64,000 nucleotides of DNA from an uncultured Hydrogenophaga sp. (GCF_958439165.1 NZ_OY288120.1:175234-239233); one strand, 5' to 3'. Shown: positions 42,518 through 50,922, counted from the stretch's first letter. Translations and numbers: made by a program. Notes: a model not told the origin generated them from the letters alone.

Positions 42518-43195
42518 TCAGCGCTCCCGTCCCGGCCGGTCCCAGAAGGCCGAAGCCCGCAACAGGCGGTCCAGGTCCCGCTTGGCCTGCTTCGGGTCCA
42601 GGTCGGCCGGAAACCGCATCATCCAGTTGCCGATCGGGTCGACCACGTAGAGGTGGTCCTCGATGCGCTTGCCCGGGGCAGGCTCCAGCCAGCGGGCGAG
42701 CTCGTCTGCCGGGACCTGGAGCACGGTGGCGGCAGCGGTGGCCTGCTGCAGCGCCGGATCGAGCGGTGCATCGCCGGTACGCAGCCACACCCAGTCGAGG
42801 CGATCTTTCTCGCGTCCCAGGGTCTCGCGCAGCTGACGCTGCAGGAGCAGGTGGTTCTGGCAGGCATCGTTGCAGGTGGTGTCGGCCACGCTGACCAGCA
42901 GCCACTGGTCCTTGAGGTTGCTCAGGGGCACCGGCTGGCCCTGCGTGTCGATGCCTTGCCATGCCGGCAGTTCGCGTTGCGGCTGGATCAGCTCGCCGTA
43001 GTTGCGCCTGCCTTCCGGCCGGATCACGTAGTAGGTGAGGTACGAAGCGATCACCGGCGAGGCGCACACCAGCAGCAGCGCGATCATCTTCCAGCGGCCG
43101 CGTCGGGTGGCGGCGGCTGAGGTCGCGCCGGCCTGATCGGGCGTCGGCAGGCTGTGCACGGTCATGGTCAGGGGTTCATCGGGCGTCTGGGCCAT
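42518..43195 (-). CDS. Sco-like thioredoxin-fold oxidase assembly protein
   Basis: This 225-residue protein has one N-terminal transmembrane helix (MIALLLVCASPVIASYLTYYV) followed by a periplasmic thioredoxin-like domain with a CxxxC motif (VADTTCNDACQNHLLL) and HLYVVDPIGNWMMRFP, a strand typical of Sco proteins. It is shorter than classic Sco and the usual distal copper His is not obvious. It lies between SURF1, overlapped by 20 bases, and ctaA, one base away, so an oxidase assembly role is likely. The start at 43195 is chosen because the longer frame shadows SURF1. Confidence 0.8.
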   Translation of the reverse strand: MAQTPDEPLTMTVHSLPTPDQAGATSAAATRRGRWKMIALLLVCASPVIASYLTYYVIRPEGRRNYGELIQPQRELPAWQGIDTQGQPVPLSNLKDQWLLVSVADTTCNDACQNHLLLQRQLRETLGREKDRLDWVWLRTGDAPLDPALQQATAAATVLQVPADELARWLEPAPGKRIEDHLYVVDPIGNWMMRFPADLDPKQAKRDLDRLLRASAFWDRPGRER

Positions 43196-43943
43196 GGGGA
43201 ATGCGCTTTCGGCGGGGAAGAAGGATCTGGAACCAGAGGTAAAGCAGGATGAGCAGCGAGCTGAGGGCAAACCACTGGAAGGCGTATCCGTGGTGGCGCG
43301 ACACATCGACCGCCGGAGCAGGCCATTGCCGCAACAGCCCGTCGTCCGCATCGCCCGTCTGCTGGACCGAGAGCGGCAGCAGGTTCAACCCGGTCTCCAG
43401 AGCCAGCTCGGGAAGGTCGATATTTTGCCGGATCACACCGGGCGCCGCCTCACCCAGCTGATATAGCTGGGCCGGCGGCGGGGCCAGCCGCCCTTCGATC
43501 CGTATGGTGCCTTCGGGCGTGGGAACGTCCGGCACGCGGGAGCGGTCCTGGAAGTCCCGCGGAGCCCAGCCACGCTGCACCAGCACGACCCGCTCGGTGC
43601 CTTCGATGCGCAGCGGCATCACATGAAAGAACCCGACGCGGCCCGCCATCTGCCGGTTGTCGAGAAACACCTGGGCTTGCGGTACCCACCGGCCGGTGAG
43701 CACCACACCCCTGTGGTGAACGCCGGCCACAGCTGCTGCGTCCGGCGTGGAGGTGGAAGCCAGCAGCGCTGCGTTGTCCAGGGGCGGCAGCGCCGAGCGC
43801 TCACCCATCTGCGCTTGCAGCGCGAGCTTCTGGTCAGCACGGTTCAATTGCCAGCGACCCAGCGAGGCCGTGACGGCCACCGCCACAACCGCTGCGACGG
43901 TGACGATCCAGAACCGGACTCTTGATCGACGCGCCTCAGGCAT
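43176..43943 (-). CDS. SURF1-family oxidase assembly protein
   Basis: This 255-residue membrane protein is a SURF1/Shy1 member, involved in haem A insertion into subunit I. It has an N-terminal helix (FWIVTVAAVVAVAVTASLGRWQLNR), a periplasmic domain with the family-typical LTGRWVPQAQVFLDNRQMAGRVGFFHVMPLRIEG and VLVQRGWAPRDFQDR, and a C-terminal helix near HGYAFQWFALSSLLILLYLWF. It overlaps the Sco-like gene by 20 bases. It is divergent from the small DUF2909 gene, with 47 bases between. Confidence 0.93.
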   Translation of the reverse strand: MPEARRSRVRFWIVTVAAVVAVAVTASLGRWQLNRADQKLALQAQMGERSALPPLDNAALLASTSTPDAAAVAGVHHRGVVLTGRWVPQAQVFLDNRQMAGRVGFFHVMPLRIEGTERVVLVQRGWAPRDFQDRSRVPDVPTPEGTIRIEGRLAPPPAQLYQLGEAAPGVIRQNIDLPELALETGLNLLPLSVQQTGDADDGLLRQWPAPAVDVSRHHGYAFQWFALSSLLILLYLWFQILLPRRKRIPHGPDAR

Positions 43944-43990
43944 CTCCCACTCCCGCCGTCGGCCGGGGCATGACGCCGATAATCGAGGCC

Positions 43991-44239
43991 ATGAAATATC
44001 TGGTCATTGCGGCCTTCGTGGCCATCATCGGTTCCCTGGGAGCGGCGCTCTTCTTCATGATGCGGGGCGGCCAGGCCGCCGGTGACGAACAGGACGGCCA
44101 GGCACCGCCGCCATCGACCAACCACATGGCGCGTGCGCTGGCGTTCCGGGTAGGTTTCTCGATTCTGCTGTTCATCGTGGTGCTGGTGAGCTGGCGGATG
44201 GGATGGATTCAGCCCACCGGGGTTCCCATGGGACGTTGA
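43991..44239 (+). CDS. Twin-transmembrane protein (DUF2909)
   Basis: This 82-residue protein has two hydrophobic helices, YLVIAAFVAIIGSLGAALFFMM at the N-terminus and VGFSILLFIVVLVSWRMGW near the C-terminus, separated by a polar, Gln- and Pro-containing linker. It resembles the DUF2909 twin-transmembrane family encoded in beta-proteobacterial oxidase clusters. The ATG at 43991 is preferred over an upstream frame start. It is the only plus-strand gene within the oxidase block and is followed by a strong bidirectional terminator. Confidence 0.82.
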   Translation: MKYLVIAAFVAIIGSLGAALFFMMRGGQAAGDEQDGQAPPPSTNHMARALAFRVGFSILLFIVVLVSWRMGWIQPTGVPMGR

Positions 44240-44268
44240 CCGGCCCGGCGGCGCGGGCCCCGGACGAC

Positions 44269-44294
44269 AAAAAAGCGCCTCGCGGCGCTTTTTT
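44269..44294. terminator. Bidirectional intrinsic terminator
   Basis: AAAAAAGCGCC (44269-44279) pairs with GGCGCTTTTTT (44284-44294) around a 4-base loop. The A-run and T-run let it act for both the DUF2909 gene and the convergent ctaE gene. Confidence 0.85.
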
Positions 44295-44345
44295 TCATGG
44301 GGGACAGGGTGCGCCGGGGCTGCGCGCCTGAGGCGCGCAACACCA

Positions 44346-45227
44346 TCACATCCAGTACACCACCACGTACAGGCCCAGCCAGACCACGTCGACGAAGTGC
44401 CAGTACCAGGCAGCGCCTTCAAAGCCGAAATGCCGCTCCTTGGTGAAGTGGCCCTTCTGCAGGCGCAGGGTGATGAACAGCAGCATCAGCATGCCGACGA
44501 ACACGTGGAAGCCGTGGAAGCCGGTCAGCATGAAGAAGGTCGAGCCGAAGATGCCCGAGCTCAGCTTGAGGTTCAGATCGGTGTAGGCGTGGTAGTACTC
44601 GTAGCCCTGCACGAACAGGAAGATCACGCCCAGGATCACGGTCATCCACATGAAGGCGATGGTCTTGCCGCGGTTGCCCACCTGAAGGGCATGGTGGGCG
44701 ATCGTCAGGGTCACGCCGGACGTCAGCAGCAGCGCGGTGTTGATGGTGGGCAGCCAGAACGGGCCCATGGTCTGGAACGGCTCGACGATGCCGGCCGGCG
44801 AAGCGGTGGCACCGGCCTGCACGCTGGGCCACACGGCGGAGAAGTCCGGCCAGATCAGCGCGTTCTCGATGCCGCCCAGTGCCGGCACCGAGTGGCTGCG
44901 CGCCCACCACAGGGCCGTGAAGAAGGCGCCGAAGAACATCACCTCCGAGAAGATGAACCAGCTCATGCTCCAGCGGTAGGACAGATCGATCTTGCGGCCG
45001 TACAGACCGGCTTCGCTCTCGTGAACCGAGTCGCGGAACCACTGGAACAGCACGATCAGCCAGAAGGCCATGCCGAAGGCCAGCGAGTAGGCGCCCCACT
45101 GGGCACCGTTGACCCACTGACCGGCACCCAGGATCACGAAAAAGAGGCCGATGGACGACATCACCGGATGCCGCGAGGGCCCGGGGACAAAGTAATACGG
45201 CGTCGAACCGTGGGTTGCTGCTGACAT
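44346..45227 (-). CDS. ctaE: Cytochrome c oxidase subunit III
   Basis: This 293-residue protein is subunit III of the aa3 oxidase, with seven hydrophobic segments. Recognisable blocks are FRDSVHESEAGLYG, WSMSWFIFSEVMFFGAFFTALWWARS, FGSTFFMLTGFHGFHVFVGMLML and the terminal WYWHFVDVVWLGLYVVVYWM. The ATG at 45227 has AGGAG upstream, whereas the longer form would begin with GTG. It ends the ctaC-ctaD-...-ctaE run; its 3' end faces the strong terminator at 44269-44294. Confidence 0.96.
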   Translation of the reverse strand: MSAATHGSTPYYFVPGPSRHPVMSSIGLFFVILGAGQWVNGAQWGAYSLAFGMAFWLIVLFQWFRDSVHESEAGLYGRKIDLSYRWSMSWFIFSEVMFFGAFFTALWWARSHSVPALGGIENALIWPDFSAVWPSVQAGATASPAGIVEPFQTMGPFWLPTINTALLLTSGVTLTIAHHALQVGNRGKTIAFMWMTVILGVIFLFVQGYEYYHAYTDLNLKLSSGIFGSTFFMLTGFHGFHVFVGMLMLLFITLRLQKGHFTKERHFGFEGAAWYWHFVDVVWLGLYVVVYWM

Positions 45228-45293
45228 GCTCACTCCTGTAAGTCTTGCGAATCGGTTGTTATGGGTATGCAGTGCTGCGACGTTCCTGGCGGA

Positions 45294-45500
45294 TCAACCG
45301 GCAATCCAGTTCACCAGCAGGATCAGGCCCAGCACGAAGAGAAACGCCATGATCACACCCACTGCCATGAGATGCAGCGGGTTGAGGCGGGCGACATCTT
45401 CCTGGAAATCGGCACGCCGGCGCACACCCAGAAAGCCCCACAGCACGGCCTTGACCGTGCCGACGAGGCTGCCGGGGCGATGCCGGGCGGGTGTGGTCAC
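45294..45500 (-). CDS. DUF2970-family small membrane protein
   Basis: This 68-residue protein starts with GTG, overlapping the ctaG stop (GTGA). It has the DUF2970 pattern SLVGTVKAVLWGFLGVRRRADFQEDVARLNPLHLMAVGVIMA and one C-terminal transmembrane helix (VGVIMAFLFVLGLILLVNWI). DUF2970 proteins are characteristic of beta-proteobacterial aa3 clusters and are thought to assist oxidase assembly; direct evidence is lacking. The frame continues upstream inside ctaG but only this part is conserved. Confidence 0.85.
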   Translation of the reverse strand: MTTPARHRPGSLVGTVKAVLWGFLGVRRRADFQEDVARLNPLHLMAVGVIMAFLFVLGLILLVNWIAG

Positions 45501-46135
45501 ACAGCCCCCTTGTCGGCTGCGGCTGCGGCGGGCAGCGCCACCGGCATCACCGGTGCGGGCACCTGCAACGCATTGCCCACAGGCGCGGCCGGCACCTTGC
45601 CGCCCACCTCGAAGAAGGTGTACGACAGCGTGATGGTGGTCACGTCCTTGGGCAGTCGCGGGTCGATGACGAAAGCCACCGGCCATTCCTTCTTCTCGCC
45701 GGGCGCCAGGGTGTACTGGGTGAAGCAGAAGCACTCCAGCTTGTTGAAATGGTTGCCCGCCTGACGGGGGGCATAGCTCGGGATGGCCTGGGCGGCCATG
45801 GTCCGGTTCTGGATGTTCTGGAACTCGTACACCACCGTGGTGAGTTCGCCAGGGTGCACCTGCATCGAACGCACCGCCGGCTTGAAGTCCCAGGGGCCGC
45901 GCACGTTGGTGTCGAACTCCACCGTGATGGTGCGGGTGCGGTCCACCTGGGTGTTGGCCGGCAGGCTGGGTGCGGCACCGGGCACGCGCCGTTCGGACAC
46001 GGCCAGCACGTTGATGCCGAGCGCTTCACAGATGTGCCGGTAGATCGGCACCAGGGCGTAGCCGAAGGCAAACATGCCCAGCGCGATCACGCTGAGCTTG
46101 CCCACGATCTTGAGGTTTTCGCGTCGCAGTCCCAC
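45497..46135 (-). CDS. ctaG: Cytochrome c oxidase assembly protein CtaG/Cox11
   Basis: This 212-residue protein delivers copper to the CuB site of subunit I. It has an N-terminal membrane anchor (VGKLSVIALGMFAFGYALVPIYRHICEALG) and a periplasmic beta-sandwich with the copper motif CFCFTQYTLAPGE and the conserved FVIDPRLP. The start codon is GTG at 46135; no ATG precedes the conserved N-terminus. It lies between the 36-residue assembly protein and DUF2970, coupled to the latter by a 4-base overlap. Confidence 0.95.
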   Translation of the reverse strand: MGLRRENLKIVGKLSVIALGMFAFGYALVPIYRHICEALGINVLAVSERRVPGAAPSLPANTQVDRTRTITVEFDTNVRGPWDFKPAVRSMQVHPGELTTVVYEFQNIQNRTMAAQAIPSYAPRQAGNHFNKLECFCFTQYTLAPGEKKEWPVAFVIDPRLPKDVTTITLSYTFFEVGGKVPAAPVGNALQVPAPVMPVALPAAAAADKGAV

Positions 46136-46156
46136 GGCAGGGTTCCGGTTGGGGGC

Positions 46157-46267
46157 TCAGTTTCCGAGCAGCACGAACCTGCCCACGAAGCCCAGGAAGA
46201 AGACCGCAGCCACGGAGGCCAGGATCAGGCCCAGGCGGCGGTTTTGATTTTTCTGGTCAGGGGTCAT
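46157..46267 (-). CDS. 36-residue cytochrome oxidase small assembly protein
   Basis: This tiny gene encodes a polar, basic N-terminus (MTPDQKNQNRRLG) followed by a single transmembrane helix (LILASVAAVFFLGFVGRFVLL). Its size, single helix and place between ctaD and ctaG match the small assembly proteins annotated in beta-proteobacterial aa3 clusters. It is short, so confidence rests on position and conservation of the pattern. It is separated from ctaD by 23 bases and from ctaG by 21. Confidence 0.75.
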   Translation of the reverse strand: MTPDQKNQNRRLGLILASVAAVFFLGFVGRFVLLGN

Positions 46268-46290
46268 GTTCGTGCAAGGCCAGGGAAGGA

Positions 46291-47910
46291 TCAGCCGATC
46301 ACCTTGGTGGCGGTGGCATCCAGCTTGGGCGGGTTCTCGAAGGTGTGGAACGGGGCCGGCGAAGGCACTTCCCACTCCAGACCTTCAGCGCCTTCCCAGG
46401 GTTTCTGGGGAGCCGGCTGGCCTTTGCCCATCATGGCGGGCAGCACGACGGCAACGAAGAAGTACACCTGGGCGAAGCCGAAGAAGAAGGCGCCGACCGA
46501 AGCGATCATGTTGAAGTCGGCGAACTGCATCGGGTAGTCGGCGTAGCGGCGGGGCATGCCGGCCAGACCCAGGAAGTGCATCGGGAAGAAGGTGACGTTG
46601 AAGGAGATCATCGACCACCAGAAGTGGATCTTGCCGCGGGTCTCGCTGTACATCATGCCGGTCCACTTGGGCAGCCAGTAGTAGATGCCGGAGAACATGG
46701 CGAACAGCGAACCGGCCACCAGCACGTAGTGGAAGTGGGCCACGACGTAGTAGGTGTCCTGCATCTGGATGTCGATCGGGGCCACCGACAGGATCAGGCC
46801 GGTGAAGCCGCCCATGGTGAACACGAAGATGAAGCCCACCGCCCACAGCATCGGGGTCTCGAAGGTCATCGAGCCCTTCCACATGGTGGCGATCCAGTTG
46901 AAGATCTTCACGCCGGTGGGCACCGCGATCAGCATGGTGCTGTACATGAAGAACAGCTGGCCGGTCACCGGCATGCCGGTGGTGAACATGTGGTGGGCCC
47001 ACACGACGAACGACAGGATGGCGATCGAACCCGTGGCGTACACCATGGAGGCGTAACCGAAGAGCTTCTTGCGGGCGAAGGCGGGCACCACCTGGCTCAC
47101 GATGCCGAACGCCGGCAGGATCATGATGTAGACCTCGGGGTGGCCGAAGAACCAGAAGATGTGCTGGTACATCACCGGATCGCCGCCGCCGGCGGGGTTG
47201 AAGAAGCTGGTGCCGAAATGGCGGTCGGTCAGCGTCATGGTGATGGCGCCGGCCAGCACGGGCATCACGGCGATCAGCAGGTAGGCGGTGATCAGCCAGG
47301 TCCAGCAGAACATCGGCATCTTCATCAGCGTCATGCCGGGGGCACGCATGTTGAGGATGGTCACGATGATGTTGATGGAACCCATGATCGACGAGGCACC
47401 CATGATGTGCATCGCGAAGATCGCGGCGTCCATGGACGGGCCCATCTGGAGGGTCAGCGGCGCGTACAGCGTCCAGCCGGCAGCGGGTGCGCCGCCAGGC
47501 ATGAAGAACGAGCCCGCCAGGATCAGCGATGCCGGGATCATCAGCCAGAAGCTGAAGTTGTTCATCCGGGCAAAGGCCATGTCGGACGCGCCGATCTGCA
47601 GCGGGATCATCCAGTTCGCGAAGCCCACGAAGGCCGGCATGATCGCGCCGAACACCATGATCAGGCCGTGCATGGTGGTCAGCTGGTTGAACAGCTGCGG
47701 GTTCACCAGCTGCAGGCCGGGCTGGAACAGCTCGGCGCGGATGCCCAGCGCGAGCACGCCGCCGATCATCAGCATGACGAAGGAGAACAGCAGGTACAGG
47801 GTACCGATGTCCTTGTGGTTGGTGGCGAACACCCAGCGGCGCCAGCCCGTGGGGGCGTGGTGGTCGTGGTCGTGTCCGTGTGCGTCGTGGTGGTCGAGAA
47901 CTGCACTCAT
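46291..47910 (-). CDS. ctaD: Cytochrome c oxidase subunit I
   Basis: This 539-residue protein is the catalytic subunit of the aa3-type terminal oxidase. It has twelve hydrophobic helices. The CuB/haem a3 motif is WFFGHPEVYIMILPAFG, with the adjacent VWAHHMFTTGMP and YVVAHFHYVLVAGS providing the remaining His ligands. HGLIMVFG supplies a haem a ligand. The N-terminus is His/Asp-rich (LDHHDAHGHDHDHHAPTG). It follows ctaC by 44 bases. Confidence 0.98.
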   Translation of the reverse strand: MSAVLDHHDAHGHDHDHHAPTGWRRWVFATNHKDIGTLYLLFSFVMLMIGGVLALGIRAELFQPGLQLVNPQLFNQLTTMHGLIMVFGAIMPAFVGFANWMIPLQIGASDMAFARMNNFSFWLMIPASLILAGSFFMPGGAPAAGWTLYAPLTLQMGPSMDAAIFAMHIMGASSIMGSINIIVTILNMRAPGMTLMKMPMFCWTWLITAYLLIAVMPVLAGAITMTLTDRHFGTSFFNPAGGGDPVMYQHIFWFFGHPEVYIMILPAFGIVSQVVPAFARKKLFGYASMVYATGSIAILSFVVWAHHMFTTGMPVTGQLFFMYSTMLIAVPTGVKIFNWIATMWKGSMTFETPMLWAVGFIFVFTMGGFTGLILSVAPIDIQMQDTYYVVAHFHYVLVAGSLFAMFSGIYYWLPKWTGMMYSETRGKIHFWWSMISFNVTFFPMHFLGLAGMPRRYADYPMQFADFNMIASVGAFFFGFAQVYFFVAVVLPAMMGKGQPAPQKPWEGAEGLEWEVPSPAPFHTFENPPKLDATATKVIG

Positions 47911-47954
47911 GGTCGTTTCCTCAGGGGGGTCTCAATCGTGAAAACGGTGCCGGA

Positions 47955-49160
47955 TCACTTCCGGGCAGCCTGCACTTCGGCGGGCTGGATGATCTGTTCG
48001 GTCTTGTTGGACCAGCTGTTCTTGGCGTAGGTCATGACAGCGGCCAGCTCGGTGTCGGAGAGCTGCTTCCAGGCCGGCATGGCGCCGTTGTTCTGGCCGT
48101 TCAGCAGCACATTGATCAGCTTGCCCTTGTCGGCGTCGGTCACCAGCGCGGAACCGTCCAGCGCCTTGATCGGGCCGGCGCCCTTGCCGGTGGCCTGGTG
48201 GCAGGCGACGCAGTTGGCCGCATAGACCGACTCGCCACGCTTGACCAGTTCGGCCAGCGCCCAGACCTTCGACGGATCGTCGGCCTTGGCGGCCATGGCC
48301 TTCTTCTGGCCGTCGACCCAGGCGGTGTATTCCTCGGCGGTCACCACTTTCACGTGGATCGGCATGTAGGCGTGTTCCTTGCCGCACAGCTCGGCGCACT
48401 GGCCGTAGAAATCGCCGGTCTTCTCGGCGCGGAACCAGGTGTCGCGCACGAAGCCGGGGATGGCGTCCTGCTTGACGCCGAAAGCCGGCACCATCCAGGC
48501 GTGGATCACGTCGTTGGCGGTGGTGATGATGCGGACCTTCTTGCCCACGGGCACCACCATCGGGTTGTCGACCTTCAGCAGGTAGTCGTCGGTGGGGGTC
48601 AGCTTGCCGCTGTCGGACATGACGCGGTGGCTGTTGTCCAGGGTGGACAGGAAGCCGATGCCCTCGCCCTCGCCCTTGATGTAGTCATAGCCCCATTTCC
48701 ACTGCATGCCGGTGGCCTTGATGGTCAGGTCGGCGTTGGTGGTGTCCTTCTGGGCCACCAGCACCTTGGTGGCCGGCAGTGCCATGCCGATGACGATCAG
48801 CAGCGGGACGATGGTCCAGCCCAGTTCCACCCAGATCGGCTCGGCCAGTTCCTGCGACTTGTGGCCGACCGACTTGCGGTGCTTGAGGATGGAATAGAAC
48901 ATGACGCCGAAGACGATCACGAAGATCACGGCGCAGATGGCCATCATGAACCAGTGCAGCCAGTGCTGCTCCTCGGCGATCTTGGTCACCGGCGGCGCAA
49001 AGTTGAGCTGGTTGACGGCGGGGCCGCCGGGCAGGTCGTTGACCTTCTGGGCCAGGGCCGACGTCCAGGCACCCGCACCCAAGGCCAGCAGGGTGGCGGC
49101 ATCGCGGAGCGAATGCCATCGGGTCCGCAGGGACTGCACGGTTTTCTTCGTCGTACTCAC
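47955..49160 (-). CDS. ctaC: Cytochrome c oxidase subunit II with fused cytochrome c
   Basis: This 401-residue protein is subunit II of the aa3 oxidase with a C-terminal cytochrome c domain. After a signal peptide there are two helices (WFMMAICAVIFVIVFGVMFYSI and IWVELGWTIVPLLIVIGMALP). The CuA domain has VIHAWMVPAFG and FYGQCAELCGKEHAYMPI. The haem-binding motif CVACHQATGKGAGP lies near residue 315, with a later Met (NNGAMPAW) as axial ligand. The start is GTG, with GAGG 8 bases upstream. It heads the structural operon, behind an FNR/ANR-like site. Confidence 0.97.
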   Translation of the reverse strand: MSTTKKTVQSLRTRWHSLRDAATLLALGAGAWTSALAQKVNDLPGGPAVNQLNFAPPVTKIAEEQHWLHWFMMAICAVIFVIVFGVMFYSILKHRKSVGHKSQELAEPIWVELGWTIVPLLIVIGMALPATKVLVAQKDTTNADLTIKATGMQWKWGYDYIKGEGEGIGFLSTLDNSHRVMSDSGKLTPTDDYLLKVDNPMVVPVGKKVRIITTANDVIHAWMVPAFGVKQDAIPGFVRDTWFRAEKTGDFYGQCAELCGKEHAYMPIHVKVVTAEEYTAWVDGQKKAMAAKADDPSKVWALAELVKRGESVYAANCVACHQATGKGAGPIKALDGSALVTDADKGKLINVLLNGQNNGAMPAWKQLSDTELAAVMTYAKNSWSNKTEQIIQPAEVQAARK

Positions 49161-49183
49161 TTTTTGCGCCTCAAATATAAGTA

Positions 49184-49197
49184 GTGATTTATATCAA
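49184..49197. promoter_or_regulatory. FNR/ANR-type site in the ctaC promoter region
   Basis: GTGATTTATATCAA matches TTGAT-N4-ATCAA at nine of ten positions. It lies 24 bases upstream of the ctaC start. On the minus strand a -10-like TATAAA (49193 to 49188) sits inside it, so bound FNR/ANR would be expected to repress this promoter when oxygen is scarce. Confidence 0.6.
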
Positions 49198-49257
49198 TAC
49201 CGATTAGAACAAACTTCGGGCAGACGGCGCTCGCGCGCCACCTGCCGCTCATCCCCC

Positions 49258-49271
49258 GGTGCCTAGGCACC
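49258..49271. terminator. Palindromic hairpin at the DUF2244 stop
   Basis: GGTGCC-TA-GGCACC is a perfect palindrome that contains the stop codon of the DUF2244 gene. It may slow read-through into the ctaC promoter region; there is no T-tract, so termination is uncertain. Confidence 0.4.
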
Positions 49272-49745
49272 CCGGAGCGCCAGCCGGATCTCCCGTGCCA
49301 ACGCCGGCCTGAGGTCCGCCCGCAGGTAGCGGCCCACACGGACCGACCGACCTGCACCACGCACCTCGATCAACTGTCCGGAGCCTGGCAGCGGATCGAC
49401 CCGCACCCAGCTCCTGGGAAATTCGCAGCGCTCCAGCTTGCCGCCCGACTCCAGTTCCACCACAAGGCAGCCTTCGGTCAGACAGATCCGCTCGCTGTCG
49501 GTGGCATGCCGTGCCCAGAACAGGAAGGCCAGCGCAACCGCTGCCAGTTCCAGCGCCGCAAACGGCAGGACCAGTGTGGCCCCCTGGGTCCAGAAGAACC
49601 CGGCCACTCCCAGCGAGACCACACACAGCGACGCATACAAGGCACCGAGCTGGACGGGCGTGACAGAACAGTTCTTGCGCAACGACCACTCGATGCCGGC
49701 ATCGGAGCGGGTTGCAAAACGGAAGACGCTGCTGGCTTGAGACAC
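49263..49745 (-). CDS. DUF2244-family membrane protein
   Basis: This protein has the DUF2244 pattern: WSLRKNCSVTPVQLG, two adjacent hydrophobic helices (YASLCVVSLGVAGFFWTQGA and LPFAALELAAVALAFLFWARHA), then a beta-rich C-terminal part with LTEGCLVVELESGGKLERCEF and SVRVGRYL. The function is unknown; it commonly adjoins ctaC in beta-proteobacteria, as here. The start is uncertain: the GTG at 49745 gives 160 residues and best fits the family N-terminus; an ATG at 49799 is 18 codons longer. Confidence 0.8.
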   Translation of the reverse strand: MSQASSVFRFATRSDAGIEWSLRKNCSVTPVQLGALYASLCVVSLGVAGFFWTQGATLVLPFAALELAAVALAFLFWARHATDSERICLTEGCLVVELESGGKLERCEFPRSWVRVDPLPGSGQLIEVRGAGRSVRVGRYLRADLRPALAREIRLALRGA

Positions 49746-49911
49746 ACCCACCACCGGATCACGTCGAGACGGCCATGGCCACCCCGCGCAGGGGAACATA
49801 CCCCGGGAATTTCAACCGGCGCGATTGTAGCGGCGTCGATGCCCTCTTCGGCTGACATGACGCCACGGCGAGGTCGGACAATCGTCCTGAAAACAACCGA
49901 TGACCCGGCGC

Positions 49912-50841
49912 TCAGCGCCGGGGTGCGCGCAGCATGGCGCGCATGTCGTCCACCGCGACCTGCGTGCTGCTGGACACCGGAATCCGGGGCGGGGCCTTGA
50001 AGGCGTGCCCGTAAATCACCTCGAAGGTCAGCAGCAGGCGACCATCCGGCCCCCGGGGCAGCCCGGTTTCGATCGCCTGCTCGAGCTGGCGGCGCCATGT
50101 CCGGCCGCGCAGACCGGCCTGTCGCCCGGACGACAGGTTTCGCCCCAGGGAGCGAAGTTCGTCCAGCAGCGCGGCCGGCGAGCTGTACGACAAAGTGATG
50201 CGTTCCATGTCCATCACCGGCTCGGCAAAGCCCTGACCGACCAGCATGTCGCCCCAGTCGTGCATGTCGGTGAAACTGTGGGATGGCGCGGCCCAGCCCC
50301 TGTCGGCGTACAGCGCCCGCAATTCGCTCAGCGAATCAGGTCCCAGACAGGAGAACATCAGAAACCCGTCGACCTCGACATGGCGGTGCCACTGGCGGAT
50401 GGTGGCCTGCGGATGGGCCTGCGCATGCAGGGCCATGTTCGCCCACAGCATCTGCACGGTGGTGCCGGGCTCGGCCCGTGCCGGCCCGCCAGGTTCACGG
50501 CGGCGCCAGAACCCGGTCCAGCCCACGGATTCGGGGGCTTCGCGGGTGGCCGACAAGGCGGCCTGCGGCTGCGCGGAATGAACGAAACAGGTGGCCTGGG
50601 CCAGACGCTGGCGCAATGCACGGTGAACCTCCAGGCCACCCACCACCGGCTCCCAGTTCAGCCAGCTCTGCGGCTGCTGCCTGAACCACTGCAGGCGCTC
50701 GGCCATGCGGTTGCCCACCTCCTCGTGCAGCCAGGGCGAGCCCTGGCGTGGCAGACCCCACCACCGCCGGCAAGCCGCGGGGTCCATGCCGGGCACGGCG
50801 TCGAGGCCGCTGGCGGGAGAGTCTGGAGAAGCTGCAGACAT
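49912..50841 (-). CDS. BioC-like methyltransferase-fold protein
   Basis: This 309-residue protein aligns with the C-terminal part of BioC-type malonyl-ACP O-methyltransferases, shown by VDGFLMFSCLGPDSLSELRALYADRGW, SFTDMHDWGDMLVGQGFAEPVMDMERITLSY and LRSLGRNLSSGR. The usual SAM-binding glycine motif near the N-terminus is not visible; the corresponding segment reads WEPVVGGLEVHRALRQRL. Its activity in biotin synthesis is therefore doubtful. The ATG at 50841 is chosen from the conserved start. It is divergent from comF, 81 bases apart, an arrangement common in this order. Confidence 0.75.
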   Translation of the reverse strand: MSAASPDSPASGLDAVPGMDPAACRRWWGLPRQGSPWLHEEVGNRMAERLQWFRQQPQSWLNWEPVVGGLEVHRALRQRLAQATCFVHSAQPQAALSATREAPESVGWTGFWRRREPGGPARAEPGTTVQMLWANMALHAQAHPQATIRQWHRHVEVDGFLMFSCLGPDSLSELRALYADRGWAAPSHSFTDMHDWGDMLVGQGFAEPVMDMERITLSYSSPAALLDELRSLGRNLSSGRQAGLRGRTWRRQLEQAIETGLPRGPDGRLLLTFEVIYGHAFKAPPRIPVSSSTQVAVDDMRAMLRAPRR

Positions 50842-50922
50842 GAGGGGACCGGCAAGGAAGAAGGGGCTGGAGTCCGGATACCGGGCAGAGGTCCGGACGG
50901 GGCGCGCCAGTATATTGGCCCG

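Noticed and set aside
46345..48030. A 561-codon plus-strand open frame across the subunit I gene
   Set aside because: The antisense protein is a low-complexity His/Arg-rich sequence without a family pattern; ctaD on the minus strand is unmistakable.
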